Assembly: GCF_003054225.1 (NCBI RefSeq)
Contig: NZ_QBKQ01000001.1
Span: 1,400,847-1,464,846, forward strand
DNA from: Christiangramia gaetbulicola
GTDB lineage: Bacteria; Bacteroidota; Bacteroidia; Flavobacteriales; Flavobacteriaceae
DNA length: 64,000 nucleotides
Reading direction: 5' to 3'
Under the pieces are notes generated by a model that saw only the letters and a list, made by a program, of their open reading frames with translations, had not been told where the DNA came from and did not search any database. Within the stretch, counting starts at the first letter, position 1; each line of letters begins with the position of its first letter. Below are positions 15,853 through 25,900 of this stretch, in pieces. The translations under genes and the position numbers were made by a program.

Positions 15853-16587
15853 ATGAAAAACTACATTATTTATTTTTTAGCCTGTTTCTTATTTTATACA
15901 ACAGCTAATTCACAGGAAAACAGCGAGCCCAAATCCCTTTATGAAACTCTTTATCTTGTACCGAAGCCTGGTATGAACAAACAGTTCGAAGCGGGTGTTG
16001 CAGCTCACAACAAAAAATTCCATGCGCCTGGGAAAGACAACCAGGCCATGCTTAGAAGAGTGGAATACGGTAATAAGGCGGGATGGTATGTATGGGTCAT
16101 GAATGGTAGCTATGCCTCTTTAGATAGTAGACCAGTGGATGATGCTCATTCCAAAGACTGGGAAGAGCAGGTAGGGCAATATGTGGAGGAGTATGGGACA
16201 ACAGATCTCTGGTCCCTTAATAAGGAAATGTCCTCTGGAATGGACCAATTCAGAAATAAGAAAAGATATGAGACCTGGGCAGTTTATTTAAAACCTTGGG
16301 AAGGTTACAGGTTCGATGATTCCATGAAAAAGCTTCAGAAAGCCTTTGCGAAAATGAGTGACCGTAATATGCTGGTCTTCGAATCTGAGGTGAGCCGTAA
16401 GGGCGGACCCGATGTTGGACTTGTATGGGGATACGATAAATTTGCCGATATGGAAAATGACAGTAAACTCGTGGATACCTATGAGGAAGTACACGGGAAA
16501 GGGTCATGGAGATTGTTCCTGGAAGAATGGAAAGATGTAGTGGAAGATGTAGATATGGAACACCGCGTGAAGGTGGGTGATATGTAA
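15853..16587 (+). CDS. Secreted hypothetical protein
   Basis: A 244-residue protein with a clear signal peptide: Lys at residue 2, a hydrophobic core to about 18, and likely cleavage after ANS at about 20. The mature part has two halves of similar layout. Each starts with a strand containing YETLYLVPKPG or YETWAVYLKPWEGYRF, and each holds aromatic stretches such as GWYVWVMNG and VGLVWGYDKFADM. This suggests a tandem of two alpha/beta domains, possibly of dimeric ferredoxin-like type. No catalytic motif is recognised. It is monocistronic, with a terminator 25 bases downstream. Location is periplasm or outside; function unknown. Confidence 0.75.
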   Translation: MKNYIIYFLACFLFYTTANSQENSEPKSLYETLYLVPKPGMNKQFEAGVAAHNKKFHAPGKDNQAMLRRVEYGNKAGWYVWVMNGSYASLDSRPVDDAHSKDWEEQVGQYVEEYGTTDLWSLNKEMSSGMDQFRNKKRYETWAVYLKPWEGYRFDDSMKKLQKAFAKMSDRNMLVFESEVSRKGGPDVGLVWGYDKFADMENDSKLVDTYEEVHGKGSWRLFLEEWKDVVEDVDMEHRVKVGDM

Positions 16588-16611
16588 GCTTTATTAGATC
16601 CTATTTAATAT

Positions 16612-16644
16612 AAGCCTCTGATTTTTTTCAGGGGCTTTTTTGTT
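16612..16644 (+). terminator. Rho-independent terminator of the secreted protein gene
   Basis: AAGCCTCTG (16612-16620) pairs with CAGGGGCTT (16629-16637) around a T-rich loop, with TTTTTT following. The following stretch to 16893 shows no gene, repeat or other structure that I can support. Confidence 0.88.
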
Positions 16645-16893
16645 TCTATTTTTAACTGAAATGTGAAATTCAAGATGGAGTTTTATAGGTTTCTAAGGAA
16701 GTTGGAAATGTCCTTGAAGTCCTAACCTAAAGAATTTTCTTACTTCATAATCTTTAATCTGAAAACCAATACTCCTTGCTCTCATCATCTTCTTTTCCTT
16801 TTATTTATATACATGCCTGGTAAACTAGCATCTCGAGCATAAAAGTTTACAGAAAAAACCTATTTGAAAATCAGGTTAATACACTTAAAATTA

Positions 16894-16901
16894 TATTTTT
16901 G
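16894..16901 (+). promoter_or_regulatory. Possible -7 element of the TPR-LuxR gene
   Basis: TATTTTTG followed by CGG matches TAnnTTTG and lies 61 bases before the start codon. The nearest TTTG upstream is 27 bases away, which is too far, so the -33 box is uncertain. Confidence 0.4.
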
Positions 16902-16962
16902 CGGACCTGAAATGTTAAGAAAAACTAAAGTTGTTTTTAATAAGCCTACTAGATTTTAAACA

Positions 16963-18552
16963 ATGAAGAAGATTATTCCCTTACTAATCTTTATAAGTGT
17001 TTATGGAATGGCTCAAGGTCAGAAAATGACCTCTGCAGATAGCCTGTTCTATTCTGAAATTTATAAAAAGGCCACTGACCTTCGGGAAACCAACCTCGAC
17101 TCGGCATTTTACTACTACCAGCGACTTGAAGCCTTCCTGGCAGATAAGGGTTACTCCAAACAGAGATATCGTATTTTACTTGATATGGGAAATACCTATC
17201 TCACCCAGGGACAATCAGACAGGGCTATGGAGACCTATCTCGAAATTGCAGAAGCTTCTGAGCTTGATGAGGATGCCCAGTATAGGTTTTATGCAGATAT
17301 AAGCATAGCTGGAATTTACCTGGATTCTGAAGATTATGAGAAGGCACTTAAGCGTTTTCAAAAGATCAGGGAGCAATATACTGTTAAAGACTCCACGAGG
17401 ATCGAACTATTGCCCTATTGTGTTATATACAATAACGAGGGTATTGCCAATGAGAATATCGGTAAGTTAAAGGAGGCCGAAGAATTATATAGAAAGGCCA
17501 TAAAACTTTCTGAAGAGCTTGATGAGCCATACTACCTTGCCAATGCATACAGTAATATGGGCTCCCTGGAAGTAAAACGGGAGAACTTTAATAAAGCGCT
17601 TGTTTGGCACAAAAAGGCTCTGGAGATAAGAAAGGAGAGCAATTATACCCTGGGCATCTGCCAGTCTCAAACACATATTGGTATCATTTATTTGAAGCTT
17701 GACCAGGTTAAGGAGGGAGAAGAGTATCTGCAGGCATCCTTGGAAAGTGCAATGCAAATGGGTTACGAGAAGCAGGTAATAGAAAATTCTGAAGCTCTGA
17801 AAACAGTTTATGAGAACAGAGAAGATTTCGAGAAAGCTTACCAGATGCAGAAACTCGAGATGGAATCCAGGAATAATGTGTTTAATGAGGAAAGCATAAA
17901 AAACCAGGAGCGGCTAAAAGCGAAATATGAATATCAACTACAAAAGCAGATAGAAGAAAAGAAAAGGGAATTCAGGGAGACGGTTTATAAATTCATCTTC
18001 GGGATACTTTTGCTTTTATTGATCATTGCTTTTATACTCTTCCGTCTTCAAAAGATCAAGACCAGGCAAACCAGGCTTCAGAACGAGAACATTAAAAAGG
18101 AGAAGCACTTATTACACCAGGAACTGGACTATAAGAATAAAAAGCTGATGTCTAACCTGATGTTCCTGCTGCAAAAGAACGAGATGATCTCTGGTCTTAT
18201 CGAAAAACTTCGAGAGGCAAAAAAACTAACTAAGGCTCAATGCGATAAAGCTCTTTCAGAAATGATACGGCAACTAAAGTATAGCCATAACAACGAATCC
18301 TGGGAAGAATTTGATCTTTATTTCCAGGAAGTACATTCAGAATTCTACGAAAAGCTGTCTTCAAATTACCAGCTAACCCCAAATGAAATGAAGTTGGCAG
18401 CCTTCACCAAACTCAAACTTTCTTCAAAAGAGATCTCTTCCCTAACCGGGCAAAGCATCCGTACAATTGATGTGGGAAGATACCGGTTACGTAAAAAATT
18501 GGGTATAACTAACTCTGAAGTCAATCTTACTACCTTTTTAAATAGTATTTAG
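16963..18552 (+). CDS. Membrane-anchored TPR protein with C-terminal LuxR-type HTH
   Basis: A 529-residue regulator of a design common in Bacteroidota. Residues 1-19 are a signal peptide (GMAQGQ at the cut). Residues about 30-310 are tetratricopeptide repeats, e.g. AIANENIGKLKEAEELYRKAIKL-like and NAYSNMGSLEVKRENFNKALVWHKKALEI segments. A coiled coil precedes one TM helix at about 341-362. A cytoplasmic coiled coil follows. The C-terminus (about 471-515) is a LuxR/GerE-like helix-turn-helix (LTPNEMKLAAFTKLKLSSKE, then SIRTIDVGRYRLRKKLGI). The sensor part would be periplasmic and the DNA-binding part cytoplasmic. It directly precedes the PorV-like/subtilase pair on the same strand, so these are plausible targets; that link is inference. 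Confidence 0.85.
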   Translation: MKKIIPLLIFISVYGMAQGQKMTSADSLFYSEIYKKATDLRETNLDSAFYYYQRLEAFLADKGYSKQRYRILLDMGNTYLTQGQSDRAMETYLEIAEASELDEDAQYRFYADISIAGIYLDSEDYEKALKRFQKIREQYTVKDSTRIELLPYCVIYNNEGIANENIGKLKEAEELYRKAIKLSEELDEPYYLANAYSNMGSLEVKRENFNKALVWHKKALEIRKESNYTLGICQSQTHIGIIYLKLDQVKEGEEYLQASLESAMQMGYEKQVIENSEALKTVYENREDFEKAYQMQKLEMESRNNVFNEESIKNQERLKAKYEYQLQKQIEEKKREFRETVYKFIFGILLLLLIIAFILFRLQKIKTRQTRLQNENIKKEKHLLHQELDYKNKKLMSNLMFLLQKNEMISGLIEKLREAKKLTKAQCDKALSEMIRQLKYSHNNESWEEFDLYFQEVHSEFYEKLSSNYQLTPNEMKLAAFTKLKLSSKEISSLTGQSIRTIDVGRYRLRKKLGITNSEVNLTTFLNSI

Positions 18553-18615
18553 TTTAAGTGTCTTATAATTAGGTTTTTAAGACCTTTTGTATAGGTATTG
18601 TAACCTTAAATAACT

Positions 18616-18647
18616 GGCGTGTATAGATTTTGTCACGCCTAATTTTG
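18616..18647 (+). promoter_or_regulatory. Inverted repeat abutting a -7 element upstream of the PorV-like gene
   Basis: GGCGTG (18616-18621), 12 bases, CACGCC (18634-18639) is immediately followed by TAATTTTG (18640-18647), a -7 match. An inverted repeat in this position would cover the promoter spacer and could be an operator. No -33 TTG is visible, which would fit a promoter needing an activator. Confidence 0.45.
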
Positions 18648-18690
18648 ATCCCGTCTTAACAAAATTTTTTCATTTGAAGAATCATTAATC

Positions 18691-18710
18691 GGTGCACTAA
18701 CTAATGCACC
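18691..18710 (+). promoter_or_regulatory. Leader hairpin before the PorV-like gene
   Basis: GGTGCA-CTAACTAA-TGCACC forms a perfect six-pair stem ending 15 bases before the ATG. It may affect ribosome access or mRNA stability. Confidence 0.4.
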
Positions 18711-18725
18711 AAAAACTTAATTCAA

Positions 18726-19796
18726 ATGAAAAAATTATTGTTCTGGTTGCTCCTGATACCTTTATCGGTAAAGGTAGGTTTTGCACAGGAGGACTCAGGG
18801 GTGCAAAATACCGCTGCACCTTTTCTTTTAATTGTACCCGATGCACGAAGCGGGGGAATGGCAGATATGGGGGTTGCTACCTCTGCAGATGCCTATTCGC
18901 AATTCTTCAATGCTTCGAAATATGCCTTCATGGAAGGAGAAATGCTTCTTGGGCTGAACTACACCCCATGGCTAAGAAACATTTCTAACGATGTTTTTCT
19001 GGGTAGTTTTTCTTTCGCACGAAGAATAAACGAAAGAAGTACCTGGGGAGTGGGAATGCGCTATTTTTCGCTGGGAGCCATAGAGCTTTCTGATGCTTCT
19101 GGAAACGGCACCGGTAGTGCAAATCCTTACGAAGCTGCCCTTGAAGGTTCATATTCTTTGAAACTAGGTAAAAATTTCTCTACTGCCGTTACGGGAAGAT
19201 ATGTACGTTCAGATTATGCTTTAGATGGCAATAATTCTAACATAAATACCTTCGTGGCCGATGTTGGAGCATACTATCAGTCAGACCTTATGAAACTCGG
19301 AAAAAATCAGGGTATCTGGCGTGCTGGGATGTCTTTGAGTAATATCGGTTTTAATGTAGAACTGGTAGAAGGAGGTCCAAAATCCCAGATGCCCACCAAC
19401 CTAAAACTGGGAACGGGTTATGAACTTTTAATGGATCCTAAGAATTCTATCACGGCAAACCTTGAACTGAATTCTCTATTAGTTTCAGATACCGAGTTTG
19501 GTAGCCTGGTTTATGCGCTTGGAGCAGAATATAAATATAAAGATGTCTTCGCTTTACGTACCGGATATTTTCATGAAGCTGAAGATGCTGGTAACAGGCA
19601 ATTCGCCACTGTAGGTGGAGGAGTTAATTTCAGAAACGCCAGACTTGACCTTTCTTACCTGTTCAATACTTCAGATGTGGTGAGCCCACTGGAGAATACA
19701 CTTAGATTTTCCGTGAGTTTTGCTTTTGGTAATGGCAATAAGGCATCGAATAATGAACCTCTGGAAGAAAAAGTAGAAGTAGCTCAAACTAAATAG
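18726..19796 (+). CDS. PorV/PorQ family outer-membrane protein (T9SS-associated)
   Basis: A 356-residue outer-membrane beta-barrel of the PorV (LptO)/FadL-like family. Residues 1-20 are a signal peptide (VGFAQ). The family's N-terminal signature is clear: AAPFLLIVPDARSGGMADMG, then ATSADAYSQFFNASKYAF. Alternating amphipathic strands run to the end, closing with NTLRFSVSFAFG. PorV binds T9SS cargo at the Sov pore and hands it to the PorU sortase. The canonical porV usually lies beside porU. Here the partner, four bases downstream, is a giant T9SS-dependent subtilase, so this may be a paralogue serving that protein, or the only PorV in an unusual place. Confidence 0.85.
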   Translation: MKKLLFWLLLIPLSVKVGFAQEDSGVQNTAAPFLLIVPDARSGGMADMGVATSADAYSQFFNASKYAFMEGEMLLGLNYTPWLRNISNDVFLGSFSFARRINERSTWGVGMRYFSLGAIELSDASGNGTGSANPYEAALEGSYSLKLGKNFSTAVTGRYVRSDYALDGNNSNINTFVADVGAYYQSDLMKLGKNQGIWRAGMSLSNIGFNVELVEGGPKSQMPTNLKLGTGYELLMDPKNSITANLELNSLLVSDTEFGSLVYALGAEYKYKDVFALRTGYFHEAEDAGNRQFATVGGGVNFRNARLDLSYLFNTSDVVSPLENTLRFSVSFAFGNGNKASNNEPLEEKVEVAQTK

Positions 19797-19963
19797 AAAA
19801 CATGAAGGAGCAGGATGACGAAAGTGTCGACCACTGGCTCAATAGAAATGCCTCACAAAGAAAGGCACTTCGCTCCATGTTAAACGTATTGAAGAGCAGG
19901 GAGGTGAAGGAATTCGATACTGAGATTAATCAAGAAAAAAATAACGATAGCAAAAATAGAATT

Positions 19964-22900
19964 ATGAATAAAATTACACAGTTATTTAAAAAGCTGGGAA
20001 TCCTGACGATCATGTTATGGATGGCCGGTTCTTTAAATCTTATGGCCCAAAATTCCGATTTTGTGCCGGGTAAGGTTCGGATAAAGATCAAGCCGGACAA
20101 ATTAGAATTAGTTGTAAAGGACCTTAATAAGGCATCAACCAGTGGTGTTCTAAAAACAGGACTTAGCAGCTTTGATAAAATCAGCGCGAGGTATGCAGCC
20201 TCTAAAATGCGCCGCCTTTTTCCAGATGCAGGAAAGAACGAGGCAAAACACATTAAGCATGGTCTTCATCTTTGGTATGAAATAAATGTTGAGAACGAGG
20301 CAGATATCAAGGCAGTTGCCAATGAATATGGAGGGAATGAATATATTTCCTGGGCAGAGCCAATTCGTCAGAAATCTTTGAACTATTCTGGAAGCAGTGT
20401 AGTAGAAAGACCAAGCGCTGCTGCCATGGAAACTACTACCAACGATCCTTATCTAAGCGATCAATGGCATCTTTCCAATGACGGAAGTCTTGAAGGATCG
20501 GTTGCAGGATCAGATATCAATGCTCCAAAAGCATGGGACATAAGCATGGGGAAATCCAATGTGATCGTTGCCGTGGTTGATGGTGGTGTAGATACAGATC
20601 ACGAAGACCTAAAAGATAATATGTGGATAAATACCGCAGAATTAAACGGTACACCCGGAGAAGATGATGACTTTAACGGGTATGTAGATGATGTGTATGG
20701 ATATAACTTCGCTGAGAACCAGGGTGAGATCACAGATCAGGACCATGGAACTCACGTTGCCGGAACAGTAGCAGCCACCAGCAACAACGGTAAAGGGGTA
20801 GCCGGCGTTGCAGGTGGATCCGGTAATGGCGACGGAGTAAAGATCATTTCAGCCCAGGTATTTAGCGATAACGGTTCCGGAAGCTTTGCTCCTGCAATCG
20901 TTTATGGTGCAGATAATGGTGCGGTGATCTCTCAGAACTCCTGGGGTTACCAGTCTGCTGGTGCATTTGAGCAGGCAGTACTGGATGCGATCGATTATTT
21001 TATCGAGGAAGCAGGAAACTATCCTGGAAGCCCGATGAAGGGTGGAGTAGTATTATTCGCTGCCGGAAATAATGGAAGAGACGAAATTCACTACCCAAGT
21101 TATTATGACCAGACCATCGCTATCGCTTCTACCGGAACCGATTATAAAAAAGCGAATTACTCAAACTATGGAACCTGGGTAGACCTAACTACTACCGGTG
21201 GAAGTTTGAGACAGGGAAATAAAAGCCAGGTGTTAAGTACACTTCCAGATAACCGTTACGGTTATATGCAGGGAACTTCCATGGCGACTCCTCATGCTTC
21301 AGGTATCGCAGCACTTGTGATCTCTAAATATGGATCTGAAACTTTTACTAGCGAAGACCTTAAAAAGCGTTTGTTCCGTGGGATCAGGGAGATCGATTCT
21401 CATAACCCGGAGTTCGAAGGAAAACTAGGGCTAGGATTTATGGATGCTTACCTGGCACTTGCGCCAGATGATGAGCAGGCACCTGAAACCATCTCTGACC
21501 TAACTCTATTGGGAACATCAGAAGATTTCGCAACGCTGAGCTTCACGGTTCCTTCAGATGCTGGAGATACGACTCCTTACGAATATAAACTTCAGTGGTC
21601 CAAAAACATGGATATGAGCGAAGCTTCAGAAATGATGGTCGCTAATGATTTCAGCAACGTGGGAGATCTTATCGAAACTACCGTTGAAGGCCTTGATTTC
21701 GAGACTACCTATTACTTCACCGTAACGGCTATAGATCGTTGGGGTAATGCTGCTGAAGCTTCCAACCAGGTTGAAGCAACTACCAACCAGGGGCCAGATA
21801 TCGCTACAGATGTGGCTAACATCAATGTGAATATCGATACCCAGGTAGATGAAAATGCTCTTGAGAACTTCAAGATCCTTAACCAACAGGATGGAATTCT
21901 TAACTGGGATTCAGAAATTCGTCAGGTTTCCAATTTCCAGTCATACACCAGGGCTGCATTACCAGCTAGAGGAACTACGGTTAGTGCAAACCAGCTTACT
22001 GTAAAGCAGGAACCGGTTGAATTTGTCCAGAAATTCGAAACCAGGAACGCGGTTCAGAATGCATGGGAATCTTCAGAGAAAAAATATCATGGTATCAATC
22101 CAATTTATATTATTGGAGAGACCGATACCACAGCGACCAACTCTTCTGCCACCAGGTTTAGAGTAGATGAGGCTGACGGCTTCAACCTTACTTATGTTAA
22201 GGCTTATTTGAACCTTGACCAGGAAGATGGTCCTGCCATCCTGGAGATCTATAAAGGAGAAGAGCTGCTTGAGGATAATCTTATCTATTCAGACGACCAG
22301 TTCGTAGGTCGCAGCGAGAACGATTCCAGATATCATGGGTATAACCTGAAAGAACAATTGTTCTTTGAGCAGGGAACTACTTTCTGGATCGTATTCCATA
22401 TTCCTGCCGGGAACCTTTACCCGCTTGGAGTTGGGCCGGAGCAAAGCCCGGAGCAATCAGATAATGCTTTGATGAGTTTTGACCTTGGGGAAACCTGGGT
22501 GCCGCTTGCAGGGGCCATGAACAACGATCAGTTCGTTTGGGCCGTTACTGCTGCAAGCAATGTGGAGCCTCTTCATAATTATATGACGCTAAACCCAACG
22601 GAGGGTCAGATACTTGGGGTAGGTGAACAGGATATGGAAGTTGCTATTGACGCCAGCCAGCTGATCAATGGTAACTACAAGTCTAATATCGTTATTAATT
22701 CTAACGATTCAGACACACCAATTCACAGGGTAGCTGCAGATGTGACCGTTACTGGTCATAAGCCGGCGCTTGCTACCAATAATATCCTTGACTTCGGAAG
22801 CGTTTTCAACGGGCTTTCAGCAACCAGGGAAATGACTATTCAGAACACAGGTTTTGGAAGATTCAGAACCCGTACGGTAACTTCTTCAAGTCCAAGTTTT

Positions 22901-25900
22901 AAGGTGAATACTTCTACTTTTTCCTTGAATGTTGCCGCCAAATCTGAAACTACGATGTCTATTACCTATACACCATCTGGGGTAGGTAACGAAAATGCTG
23001 AGATCACACTTACCAGCTGGAATGGTGATGTTCATACTTTCAACGTATTTGGTGTTGGAACTGAATCAGCGCATATCGAGGCCGATCCTGCGGTAGTGAA
23101 CTTCGAAAACATCAATGTTGGAGATAACGCCCAGGCAAGTTTCACTTTGAAGAATACAGGAGAATATCCACTTCAATACGGATTCCCTGCATTTACTGAA
23201 GATGTAAGTCATATCGAGAATCTTCCGGAGAGTGTTCAGCGTTATCCATACGTGATGGAAAGAACACCCTATAATGGTTATGAATTCAATGATATCTCTA
23301 CTTCCGGGACAGATATTACCGAATTCTTTAAATCCAACCCGATGAACAACTATTATAATGTTGATCTTGGGTTTGACTTCCCATTCTTCGGAAAAGCGGT
23401 AGACCACATGTATATCACTAAATATGGTGTGCTTACTCTAGGAAAAAACGGGAATTTTAATTCCACTTCTAAGTTCCATAGCGCTCAATTGCCAGATGGA
23501 TACATATCAGGATTGTTAAAAGAATGGGCTCTTTCCAAAGCTGGAAGCATCCATTTGAAGAGAGAAGTTGGTAAACTGATCGTTCAGTATACCGATGTTA
23601 GACACTCAAATGACAGGGATAATGTTGCGATTACCTTCCAGATCGAGCTTTACAGCGATGGAGACATCAAATTGATCTATGATAAGTTCGACGGATTATT
23701 TTCTTACCAGTTGAGAAGTTTCTATAGCGCTATTGAAAATGAGGCTAAGAATGATGGTGTCCTGGTTAATTCCAGCTCTGATAAGGTAGAATTACCAATG
23801 ATGCCTCAGCAGATCGTTCATATCCACAGCCCAGGACTTGGTCTTATCAAAGAAGTTACCGAGGCCAAAGGAATGATACAGCCAGGTGAATCGAAAGAGG
23901 TCATGATCACTCTTGATGGTGAAAAACTTATCGAGGGAACGCATAAGGAATATATTTCAGTTCTTTCCAATGATCCTTTTAATAGCTCTATTCCGCTAGA
24001 AGTGAATATCGATGTAGTTGGTGGAGGAGAATCTGAACTGATTCTTAGTGAGACCGAAGTGGACCTTGGTGATAATTTTCAGCAGGCAGAAGTTAGAGGA
24101 ATAATTGGTGCCAAGAACGAAGGTTCGAAGCAGATAGAAATTACTGATATCAACTTTGCTAACGCGAGTCTTCGTTTTGAAGGAGAGAGCAGTGTGGTGA
24201 TCGAGCCAAACCAGACCCTGTTCATTGAATATACGCTGAACACTTCTGAGGTTGGTGCAGTGAACAATACACTTACTTTAACCGATAGTGAAGGCGCAAC
24301 TTACGAAGTAGCCTTTACAGGAAATGTGATCGATGCTCCAGGTATTGAAGTAATGGAGACTGAATATTCAGTTTCTATGAACCCTGATGAGGAAATGACG
24401 AAAAGTTTCAAAGTTACTAACACCGGGAAGTCAACCTTGGAATATGCGATCGCAGCTACAGAGCACGTGACCGTTCAGCAGCCAGCAGCTCAGAATTCGG
24501 TTCCTGAATTTACTTATGTACATCGTTCTACTTATGACGAGACCATGCAGCCGAATGCGCAGTGGATAAAACTCAACGAGGAGGACAAAGTTCAATTCTA
24601 CCTGGCTGATGGAGATCTTTGGGAGGTACTTGACCTGCCTTTCGAATTCGAATTCTACGAGGAAAAATATGATAAAGTCTGGATGAGTAGCCAGGGTGTT
24701 TTAAGCTTTGATGAGATCGAGGATGAGTCATTATCTTACTTTGTACCTCCATCTGTTCCTAACGATGATGAGTTAAACAATATAATTTCTCCATATTTTG
24801 CGGCTGGTGGACCAAATACTAACCTTGCTGAAGATCAGTGGGGAAGATATATGAAAGCCTTTGATGATAAAGTGGTTTTCGAATGGAGAGGTTACAACAA
24901 CCTGTTCTATATTGGAGGAGAATTTAGCATACAGGCCATACTATACAAAAATGGAAAGATCAAGTTCCAGTATAAGAACGATCCTTCCAAGCCAATTAGA
25001 GCCTTCTACGGACTTATAGGTATCGAAAACAAAGATGGATCTGATGGAACCCAGATCGCTTACTACCAGGATTACCTGGCGAACGAGGTAGCTGTAGAAT
25101 TTAACCCTGCAACCAAGGAAACTCTTGAGGCCGGCGCCAGCAGGGAATATGATCTTACTTTCAATACGAATGGAGCCAATGCTGGAACTTATGAGGAATC
25201 CTTAAAAGTGATCAATAATACTCCGTTAACTCCTGAAGTTGTAGTACCAATTAACCTTGAGGTTTCGGGTGATGCGGAATTAACATTCATTCCTGAAACA
25301 GTGGATCTTGGAGAAGAAATGGTAGGTCCAGATGCAGCATATATGCACGACGTTGCTTTCAAGAACACAGGTAAAAAGACCATGACGGTTAATAATATTC
25401 GTGTTGAAGATGCATCTACTGCAACTATAGAGCACCTCGTGTGGCACTTTAGATGGGGATGGAGCTGGCAACCAATTGGAGCAACAGATTCATTTACGGT
25501 CGAACCAGGTTTTGAATCTAAAACTTTCAGGCTTACGGTAAGTCCTCAAACTCCAAATGATGCTTATACTAACAAAGTGTTGGTTGATACCGATTTTGGG
25601 ACTACTGAAGAGTTGCTTATAAAAGCTGCCTTCAAACTGCCACCATCGTTTACTGTTAACAATGAAGAGATCTATCACCTTGCTTTTAACGATGATGTAT
25701 ACACACATACTCTGAATATGGGGAATGTTGATGGAGAGTCTCCATTGAACTATACCATCGGGATGAACTATATGAGAACTGATGTAAGCCCGGCAGCGGC
25801 TCCACTGAATTCTGATGTAGATGCAACCCTATTGAGAAATGACGTGAGCTTTGAACCGAATTACTCGATCGTTCAGAACAACGAGGAATTCGCAAACATC

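Noticed and set aside
18704..18988. 94-residue plus-strand frame with several Cys
   Set aside because: It overlaps the PorV-like gene in another frame. The Cys pattern comes from the out-of-frame reading.
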